A DNA stretch of 5,518 nt from Proteiniphilum sp. UBA4977. Its GTDB lineage: Bacteria > Bacteroidota > Bacteroidia > Bacteroidales > Dysgonomonadaceae. The notes under the pieces are model-generated. The model was not told the origin of the DNA and made no database searches. It saw only the letters and a list, made by a program, of their open reading frames with translations. Where the stretch lies: positions 1 through 5,518 of the forward strand of contig DGZP01000116.1 of assembly GCA_002398565.1 (NCBI GenBank), written 5' to 3'. Position numbers and translations under genes: made by a program. Of this stretch, positions 1-5,518 are shown piece by piece. The first letter of the stretch is position 1, and every line of letters begins with the position of its first letter.

Positions 1-2949
1 TTTTGGGCTCTTTCAACAGGAGCCGTAGCACAAAACAGTGCCCTGAGGGGAACTGTGAAAGACATGGCCGGTATCCCTCTCATAGGGGTGAACGTGATTG
101 AAAAAGGAACCACAAACGGAACGGTGACGGATGAGAGCGGGAACTTCTCGATCAACGTACCCGCAAACGCGACGATAGTTTTTACGTACATCGGTTTTTC
201 AGCGCAGGAAGTTGTCCGGGATGGTACTTCTACAATGAATGTGGTTATGCACGAAGATGCAGAGCTATTGGATGAGGTTGTAGTGATCGGATACGGTACC
301 GTGAGAAAAAGTGATTTGACGGGAGCTGTTTCGTCCATCAAAGGCAAAGAATTAACGACATACACCGTGCCCGATCCCATGATGGCATTGCAAGGGAAAG
401 TGCCTGGCGTCTCCATATCCCAGAATACAGGAGATCCATCCGGAGATTATTCGATTCGTATCCGGGGTATCAATTCCATAAAAGGAGACAACTCGCCTTT
501 GTTTATCATTGATGGCATTCCTGCCAGCACGTCATCCATCAATACGTATGATATAGAATCTATTGAAGTATTGAAAGACGCCTCGGCGAGCGCTATTTAC
601 GGATCAAGGGGGGCAAACGGAGTGGTTTTAATAACCACTAAAAAAGGAACAGATGAGAATCCCACGGTTTCTTATAATTTTGAATACGGGCAGCAATCGC
701 AAATTAAGAAACTGGATCTGATGAACCTACAGGAATGGGCAAGGTTCTATAATGAATATCTGATAAATGCCAACATCCTTACGGAAAAACCGTTTTCTGA
801 CCAGGATATCGCCGCTATGGGAGAAGGCACCGACTGGCAAAGCCTGATGTTTAAAAATGCACCGTCGACACAGCATAATCTTGGAATATCGGGTGGTACA
901 AACAAGTTGCAATACTTTGTAAGTGCTACCGCATTATCCAGAGACGGGTTGATTAAGAATAGCTCATATAGCAGATACAACCTCAGGTCAAATCTGAATA
1001 TCCTTATAAGCCCTGTGGTTGAAACCAACGTACAACTGGGTTATTCCTCAATAGAGGGATTCAATCAATCCAATAGCGGAGGGCATGGCGGAAGCAGCAT
1101 GATCGGAGCTGTTTATTCCGCGTCACCTTTATTCACTCCGTACGATGAAAACGGGAATTATAAAGACCTGAGATCCTGGTTTTCCTGGTCTTCACACGAA
1201 GTGAAGAACCCTATAAACATGGCGTACGAATCGACTTACAAGAATTCGACCAACTTGTCCAACTTGAATGCTTCGGTAACCTTTAAACCTTTTTCGGGAT
1301 TTTCCCTGAAAGGAATTCTGGGGCTGGAAAGTTCCGACAGGAGATACGACGGGTATACCACTTCAAAATATATTTATCAAAATAACTCCGCCTCGGTAAA
1401 TCACTATCGATATTCGAACCTCACCAATGAATTTATCGGCAATTATAATTTCAATGTGCTGGATGATAATTCGTTCAATGTGATGGGCGCATACACTTAC
1501 CAACAGTACATCAGGCGGAACATTAACGCTTCAGGAAACAGTTTCATGTCAGATGTAACCTGGACAAACGACCTGGGGTCAGCCGGAACGATAAACACGC
1601 CCTCCACAGGTTACCAGCAATGGGTCATGAAATCTCTTTTGGGTAGGATCAATTACTCTTACAAGGGACGATATTTGTTGACGGCAAGCATCAGGGCAGA
1701 CGGATCGAGCCGTTATTCGGAGAACAACAAATGGGGATATTTTCCGTCATTTGCTTTGGCATGGCGGGTTTCTGACGAGAGTTTCATGAAAAGTTTCGAA
1801 AACCTGTCGGATATGAAAATCCGCTTTGGATATGGAAAAACAGGCTCTACTGCCATTGCACCATACTCCACACAAAATTTGCTTTCATCGGGAAAGACGG
1901 CGACGGGTAACGGGAACTACACATTTTACGCGCCGGGCGGTGAATTTCCGGAAGATCTGAAATGGGAAACGACTTCCCAATGGGATATGGGGCTTGATCT
2001 GGGGTTTTTTAATAACAGATTTCGTATGACATTGGATTATTATTCGAAATTGACCACCAACCTCCTTAATACCGTGTTTCTGCCACCGTCGTCAGGATAC
2101 AACTCAACCGTACAGAATATCGGCAGCATGTCAAATAAAGGGTTTGAGTTATTGTTGGAGGGAGACCTTGTTCAAACCAAAGATTTCGGATTTACCGCAC
2201 AGTTCAATTTAAGTCACAATAAAAACAGGGTTGAAAAACTTTCCGATGGCCTTGATATCTTCGGCACAACCTACAATAGTTTCGGTTCCGGTTCAATCAC
2301 CATTATACGGGAAGGATTGCCGATAGGATCATTTTATGTTTATAAGGATGCCGGATTTAACGAAAAAGGGTCGCTCACTTATCATGATTTTAACGAGGAC
2401 GACAAACTCACGGATACAGAGGACCGCTATGTGGCGGGGTCTCCCCATCCCGACTTCATATATGGCCTTAATTGCGGATTCAGGTATAAACAAATGGAGT
2501 TGAGCTTTTTCCTGCAGGGGAGTCAGGGAAATGATGTTTTTAACCTTAGCGAGATGAGGAATTATAGTTACAGCCAGGGTATGAACATTGAAAGGGATGT
2601 TTATTATCACAGTTGGCGTGAGGGACAAGATAATTCCAACGCTCGTTATCCAAGAATAGAGTTGGTGGGACCGTTGAAATATTCCGACAGGTTTATTGAA
2701 GACGGGTCGTTCCTGAGATTGAAAAATATTCTTTTGGGTTACAACGTCCCGCCGATGACACTCAAGGATAAACGACTGTTTCAGGCGATAAGATTCTATG
2801 TCAGCTTGCAAAACTACCTGACACTTACAAAATATTCAGGATTGGATCCCGAGGTGAATTCAAAAGGAGGAGATATAAATTCGGGAATTGATCACTTCAC
2901 TTATCCCAACAACAAAACCATCTCTTTTGGTGCCAATATCACATTTTAA
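1..2949 (+). CDS. SusC/RagA-family TonB-dependent outer-membrane receptor (5' end outside window)
   Basis: This is the barrel half of a SusCD importer, which takes bulky ligands across the outer membrane using TonB-ExbBD energy. The frame is open from base 1, giving 982 visible residues. The GTG at 55 is not the start: the codons before it encode a signal-peptide end (cleavage likely after Ala-Val-Ala, residues 8-10) and the first strand of the next domain. In order: a carboxypeptidase-regulatory-like beta domain (about 15-88), the SusC TonB-box-type segment DEVVVIGYGT (91-100), and the plug (about 101-216) with LFIIDGIP (167-174) and a GSRGANGVV stretch near 201-209. The remainder is the beta barrel, ending in Phe as barrel proteins recognised by BAM usually do. 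There is no room for an STN signalling domain between the signal peptide and the first domain. The stop is 9 bases before the SusD-like gene, so the two are surely co-transcribed. The family call is firm; the ligand is unknown. Confidence 0.97.
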   Translation, partial: FWALSTGAVAQNSALRGTVKDMAGIPLIGVNVIEKGTTNGTVTDESGNFSINVPANATIVFTYIGFSAQEVVRDGTSTMNVVMHEDAELLDEVVVIGYGTVRKSDLTGAVSSIKGKELTTYTVPDPMMALQGKVPGVSISQNTGDPSGDYSIRIRGINSIKGDNSPLFIIDGIPASTSSINTYDIESIEVLKDASASAIYGSRGANGVVLITTKKGTDENPTVSYNFEYGQQSQIKKLDLMNLQEWARFYNEYLINANILTEKPFSDQDIAAMGEGTDWQSLMFKNAPSTQHNLGISGGTNKLQYFVSATALSRDGLIKNSSYSRYNLRSNLNILISPVVETNVQLGYSSIEGFNQSNSGGHGGSSMIGAVYSASPLFTPYDENGNYKDLRSWFSWSSHEVKNPINMAYESTYKNSTNLSNLNASVTFKPFSGFSLKGILGLESSDRRYDGYTTSKYIYQNNSASVNHYRYSNLTNEFIGNYNFNVLDDNSFNVMGAYTYQQYIRRNINASGNSFMSDVTWTNDLGSAGTINTPSTGYQQWVMKSLLGRINYSYKGRYLLTASIRADGSSRYSENNKWGYFPSFALAWRVSDESFMKSFENLSDMKIRFGYGKTGSTAIAPYSTQNLLSSGKTATGNGNYTFYAPGGEFPEDLKWETTSQWDMGLDLGFFNNRFRMTLDYYSKLTTNLLNTVFLPPSSGYNSTVQNIGSMSNKGFELLLEGDLVQTKDFGFTAQFNLSHNKNRVEKLSDGLDIFGTTYNSFGSGSITIIREGLPIGSFYVYKDAGFNEKGSLTYHDFNEDDKLTDTEDRYVAGSPHPDFIYGLNCGFRYKQMELSFFLQGSQGNDVFNLSEMRNYSYSQGMNIERDVYYHSWREGQDNSNARYPRIELVGPLKYSDRFIEDGSFLRLKNILLGYNVPPMTLKDKRLFQAIRFYVSLQNYLTLTKYSGLDPEVNSKGGDINSGIDHFTYPNNKTISFGANITF

Positions 2950-2958
2950 AATCAGATT

Positions 2959-4470
2959 ATGAAAAAAATAGTACTTTTATCCATCTTTGCATTATCGTTG
3001 CTGTGCTTATCTTCATGCTATGAGTCTCTTGACGAGGCGGATTATACTTATGCACTGGCAACATCCAATTTTTACAATACGACCAACGAGGCGAATGCCG
3101 CCGTTATGGCTCCCTTGAATATGATGCGTGGAGCTTATGACGCAAACTGGTTTGCCACACTTGAAATCAATACGGAATATTGTTATTCGAAAGGTGTCTA
3201 CACGGGCTATTCCCCAAGGTATGAAGGATTGGTAAACGCTACCCATATAACAAGAATTGGCTCCAACTGGACGAACATCTACAAGGCAATTTTATATTGC
3301 AATATTGCTATTGACAGGCTTCCAGACGCCAATGCCATGACAGGACAGGAAATCAATGCCTTTATCGGTGAATTAAGGTTCTTGAGGGCGTTCAATTATT
3401 TTAATCTGGTCCGCCATTGGGGCGCGGTGCCTTTGCGAACGGAAGAGAATATGGAGATCTGGGACCTGAAAAAGAGTTCCGTGGAAGATATCTATGAATT
3501 CATTATTGATGATTTGTTGTTTGCGGTCAACAACTGTCCCTCAACCTCACGGATGATCGGAACCCCAAACCTGTATGCGGCAAAAGCGTTGCTTTCAGAA
3601 GTGTATATGTATACCAAGGATTACGCCAAATCGAAACAACTTGCCGAAGAGATTATCAACAGCGGCATATATGCTTTAGTAACAGTGGCCCAGCCAAGAG
3701 ATTTCGATAAGGTTTTCGGTTATGATCTGACAACTTCAACCGAAGAAGTCTTTTACATTAAAACCTCCAGGACGGATGGCAAAACGTGGAGTTATTTATC
3801 CTATACTTCACACCCCAAGTTTGAAATTGAGCCTGGTAAACTAATGTTAAACGGAAACGGATATTTTACCCATTATACCGATTTAAGAAACAAGGTCATA
3901 GAAAATTGGGATGAGAATGATTTTCGGCATGATTTAAATGTCAGATTTTATATTTTTGGAGAAGACGCTTACGGTAGTTATACCTGCTTATTGACTAAAT
4001 ATTGGGATCCTCTGGCACAAGGAGGCGGGGCGAATGTTTCAATACCGTTAATCAGATATTCTGATGTATTGATAACATACGCCGAAGCCACTGCGCGGGT
4101 GAATAATAATCCTACCCAGGAATCGATAGAGTATTTGAATAAATTAAGGCGACGCGCTTATGGATTAAATCCAGACTCTCCGGATGAATCCGTTGATTAT
4201 AAGTTATCCGATTATAATGATATGGATAAATTTATCGATTTGTTAATAAAAGAGGAGACATATGAACGGATGAACGAGGCTAAGCACTGGGATTTTATCG
4301 TTCGTTTGGGCAAAGCCCAGGAATTGGTGGGTAAATATCAGAAAGTCAACGGTGACTATACGACAATAAGTAAAAAGCATTATTTGTGGAAAATCCCCGA
4401 TGCGGAATTTAATTACAACAAGGCTCTTGATCAGAAAGTTGATCAAAATCCCGGATATATAACAGAATAA
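2959..4470 (+). CDS. SusD/RagB-family nutrient-binding surface lipoprotein
   Basis: This is the lid and ligand-binding subunit that sits on the SusC-like barrel at the cell surface. It is complete at 503 residues, a normal SusD length. The start follows from the lipoprotein signal peptide: MKK, a hydrophobic core, then lipobox Leu-Ser-Ser-Cys with the acylated Cys at 20. Acidic residues just after the Cys (Glu22, Asp25, Glu26) fit the Bacteroidota surface-export signal. Family landmarks are a TPR-like helix RFLRAFNYFNLVRHWGAVPL (140-159), the C-terminal-domain helix IRYSDVLITYAEA (365-377), the ERMNEAKHWDFIVRLG segment (436-451), and a C-terminal WKIPDAEFN...QNPGY block (477-500). There is no recognisable ribosome-binding site, as is usual in this phylum. 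Gaps of 9 bases upstream and 20 downstream support one operon. SusD proteins diverge strongly in the binding site, so the ligand, sugar or otherwise, cannot be inferred. Confidence 0.96.
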   Translation: MKKIVLLSIFALSLLCLSSCYESLDEADYTYALATSNFYNTTNEANAAVMAPLNMMRGAYDANWFATLEINTEYCYSKGVYTGYSPRYEGLVNATHITRIGSNWTNIYKAILYCNIAIDRLPDANAMTGQEINAFIGELRFLRAFNYFNLVRHWGAVPLRTEENMEIWDLKKSSVEDIYEFIIDDLLFAVNNCPSTSRMIGTPNLYAAKALLSEVYMYTKDYAKSKQLAEEIINSGIYALVTVAQPRDFDKVFGYDLTTSTEEVFYIKTSRTDGKTWSYLSYTSHPKFEIEPGKLMLNGNGYFTHYTDLRNKVIENWDENDFRHDLNVRFYIFGEDAYGSYTCLLTKYWDPLAQGGGANVSIPLIRYSDVLITYAEATARVNNNPTQESIEYLNKLRRRAYGLNPDSPDESVDYKLSDYNDMDKFIDLLIKEETYERMNEAKHWDFIVRLGKAQELVGKYQKVNGDYTTISKKHYLWKIPDAEFNYNKALDQKVDQNPGYITE

Positions 4471-4481
4471 TAATATTATTA
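4468..4481. repeat. AT-only 14-bp perfect palindrome between susD-like and EEP genes
   Basis: TAATAATATTATTA reads the same on both strands. It overlaps the stop codon of the SusD-like gene and ends 9 bases before the EEP start. An all-AT palindrome with no loop would form a very weak hairpin. It may be chance in AT-rich spacer DNA, or a minor mRNA-processing or protein-binding site. No T run follows, so it is not a terminator and does not argue against co-transcription. Confidence 0.3.
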
Positions 4482-4490
4482 CCATTACAT

Positions 4491-5339
4491 ATGAAAAAAA
4501 TATCGTTTTTAATTACAGTCGTTTTTTTAACTCACTTCAGCATTGTCTGTTCCCAGCACAACTTCAAAATTGTTTCTTACAACATTCTTGAAGGCCTGCA
4601 GCAAGATAGTCTGAACAAAGTCAGGTTTGAGGAATGGGTTACTTCCGTTGACCCCGATGTGGTGGCTTTTCAGGAGATGAACAAATTTACGCAAAAAAGC
4701 CTGGAGGAATTTTCCCATAGTTACGGACATCCGTATGCTGTCCTATCCAAACTGGAAGGATATCCGGTAGCCTTGTCGTCAAAATTTCCCATCGTGAATG
4801 TTCAAAAGGTGGTGGATAATATGTGGCATGCGTATATTTACGCGAACGTAAATAAATTGCATATTTTTGTCATACACTTTTCTCCTTTTAATTACAAGAA
4901 AAGACTGGAAGAGGTAAGGACAGTTTTGTCGCATGCCGCTACCTTACCCCAAAATGAGCCCATTCTTATTATGGGGGACTTTAATTCATTGGACAGAAGT
5001 GATGAGTCACACTATGGTGCACAAATGGTGGAAGGCATGAGAAAGCGGGAAAAGGAGCAGTCGCACATTAGAAATCTCAATAACGGCGATATTGATTACT
5101 CGGTTATGGACCAGCTCTCCAAAGCCGGATTCAGGGATACCCACTGGCTGACTAATACGACATTCAAACATAGTATTCCGACTAAAAAATCAGGATCCGG
5201 AAATTTCAAGAGAATTGATTTCATGTGGGTAAATCAAGCGATGGCCGAAAAAGTGGTGAAATCAGATATCATTCATGATAAATACACAGATGTCATGTCG
5301 GACCACTATCCTGTTTATGTTGAATTTAAGCTGAAATGA
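4491..5339 (+). CDS. Secreted endonuclease/exonuclease/phosphatase (EEP, DNase I-like fold) family hydrolase
   Basis: This is a metal-dependent phosphoesterase; the EEP superfamily includes DNase I, exonuclease III, neutral sphingomyelinases and inositol-phosphate 5-phosphatases. It is complete at 282 residues. The N-terminus is a signal peptide (KK, hydrophobic core, likely cleavage after Val-Cys-Ser, 19-21). Cys20 is preceded by Val, a poor lipobox, so a soluble periplasmic or secreted enzyme is favoured over a lipoprotein. All expected active-site positions are visible: Asn31 in SYNI, metal-binding Glu62 in AFQEM, a SKFPI motif (97-101), His129 in VIHFSP, Asp163 and Asn165 in MGDFNS, Asp243 in RIDFMWV, and Asp271-His272 in SDHYPV. 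A charged stretch (about 168-198) lies between GDFN and the DYSVMDQL segment. It is 20 bases after the SusD-like gene on the same strand and is followed by a hairpin terminator, so it is probably the operon's last gene. His129, rather than the Tyr of exonuclease III/APE1, points to the DNase I/sphingomyelinase side. The substrate is not determined. Confidence 0.93.
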   Translation: MKKISFLITVVFLTHFSIVCSQHNFKIVSYNILEGLQQDSLNKVRFEEWVTSVDPDVVAFQEMNKFTQKSLEEFSHSYGHPYAVLSKLEGYPVALSSKFPIVNVQKVVDNMWHAYIYANVNKLHIFVIHFSPFNYKKRLEEVRTVLSHAATLPQNEPILIMGDFNSLDRSDESHYGAQMVEGMRKREKEQSHIRNLNNGDIDYSVMDQLSKAGFRDTHWLTNTTFKHSIPTKKSGSGNFKRIDFMWVNQAMAEKVVKSDIIHDKYTDVMSDHYPVYVEFKLK

Positions 5340-5363
5340 TTTTGGTTTCGGTAATTAAAGCCC

Positions 5364-5403
5364 AAAGAGGCCGGTTTCGGATTACCTTGAGCCGGCCTCT
5401 TTT
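5364..5403 (+). terminator. Probable Rho-independent terminator after the EEP gene
   Basis: AAAGAGGCCGG (5364-5374) pairs perfectly with CCGGCCTCTTT (5392-5402), an 11-bp stem with a GC-rich core and a 17-base loop. It begins 25 bases after the EEP stop. The right arm ends in TTTT, and the following DNA is T-rich with an eight-T run near 5427-5434. The loop is longer and the immediate T run shorter than in ideal terminators. The left arm starts with AAA, so it could also work weakly on the opposite strand. Confidence 0.72.
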
Positions 5404-5448
5404 GATGTGATTTTGTTTATTTGTTCTTTTTTTTGGAGAAAAAATGAG

Positions 5449-5518
5449 ATGGGGGTATTAAATTATAGGGATATTGACTCAATTCGCCCCGATTTCTACC
5501 GAAGAGCTTACGTTAAAT
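5449..5518 (+). CDS. Possible start of an unidentified downstream gene (cut by window end)
   Basis: An ATG at 5449 opens 23 codons without a stop to the window edge. The peptide begins MGVLNYRDIDSIRPDFYRR and continues with Ala, Tyr, Val, Lys. A purine-rich GGAG at 5435-5438 lies 10 bases before the ATG, an acceptable ribosome-binding spacing, although Bacteroidota rely little on such sites. The peptide has a natural amino-acid mix and no signal peptide, so a cytoplasmic product would be expected. It lies 109 bases after the EEP stop and beyond the hairpin, so it may be a separate transcription unit. I do not recognise the family. The stretch is short enough for the open frame to be chance, and the opposite strand also has a short open frame here. 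Confidence 0.33.
   Translation, partial: MGVLNYRDIDSIRPDFYRRAYVK

Noticed and set aside
55..57. GTG at 55 as the start codon of the SusC-like gene
   Set aside because: The same frame is open back to base 1 and encodes a signal-peptide end plus the first strand of the carboxypeptidase-regulatory-like domain, so the true start is outside the window.
727..1028. Two overlapping - strand open frames (727-912 and 747-1028)
   Set aside because: Both are antisense to the SusC-like barrel, overlap each other and show no family features.
2329..2811. 160-codon open frame on the - strand
   Set aside because: It lies wholly inside the SusC-like gene, has no recognisable domain, and is antisense to strongly conserved receptor motifs, so it is a shadow frame.
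3013..3246. - strand open frame inside the SusD-like gene
   Set aside because: Short, antisense to a well-supported gene, and without recognisable features. The - strand frames at 4243-4485 and 4527-4730 were rejected for the same reasons.
4471..4483. Resemblance to the geminivirus/rolling-circle nonanucleotide TAATATTAC
   Set aside because: The sequence reads TAATATTAT and is not in a stem-loop apex. There are no replication genes, and the surroundings are a chromosomal-type operon.
5403..5448. Bacteroidota-type promoter (TTTG / TAnnTTTG) before the 5449 start
   Set aside because: TTTATTTG at 5416-5423 is near the -7 consensus, but there is no -33 element at the expected spacing; the nearest upstream TTTG is only about 12 bases away. 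The region is T-rich, so partial matches are expected.
5444..5461. Five-codon leader peptide starting with ATG at 5444
   Set aside because: Too short, with no attenuator-like structure or repeated codons, and it overlaps the better-placed ATG at 5449.
5479..5517. End of a convergent - strand gene (12 codons then TGA)
   Set aside because: A 12-codon open frame is fully expected by chance, and no start or family signal is visible. It remains a weak alternative to the + strand frame at 5449.

Overview
The window looks like part of a Bacteroidota chromosome, most likely Bacteroidales. The evidence is a SusC/RagA-type TonB-dependent receptor followed directly by a SusD/RagB-type lipoprotein, no clear Shine-Dalgarno sequences before the genes, and a moderate-to-low GC content. 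The genus cannot be fixed from sequence alone.

Layout: all well-supported genes are on the + strand and closely packed. Positions 1-2949 hold a SusC-like outer-membrane receptor whose first codons lie before the window; the frame is open from base 1, and only the last part of its signal peptide is seen. After 9 bases comes a complete SusD-like surface lipoprotein (2959-4470). After a further 20 bases comes a complete secreted endonuclease/exonuclease/phosphatase (EEP) family hydrolase (4491-5339). A GC-rich 11-bp hairpin ending in a short T run (5364-5403) follows the third gene and probably ends the transcript. The last 115 bases are AT-rich and may contain the start of another + strand gene at 5449, cut by the window end; this is weakly supported. 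No stretch over 300 bases lacks a gene.

How they may work together: SusD-like lids and SusC-like barrels form paired outer-membrane importers for ligands too large for porins. The partner gene here is not a glycoside hydrolase but a metal-dependent phosphoesterase with a complete active site and an export signal. The inferred model is a nutrient-uptake locus that captures a phosphate-ester-containing ligand (nucleic acid, phospholipid or sphingolipid head group, inositol phosphate or phosphorylated glycan) and hydrolyses it in the periplasm or outside the cell. The actual substrate cannot be read from this window. Any regulator and further enzymes would lie upstream of base 1 or downstream of base 5518.
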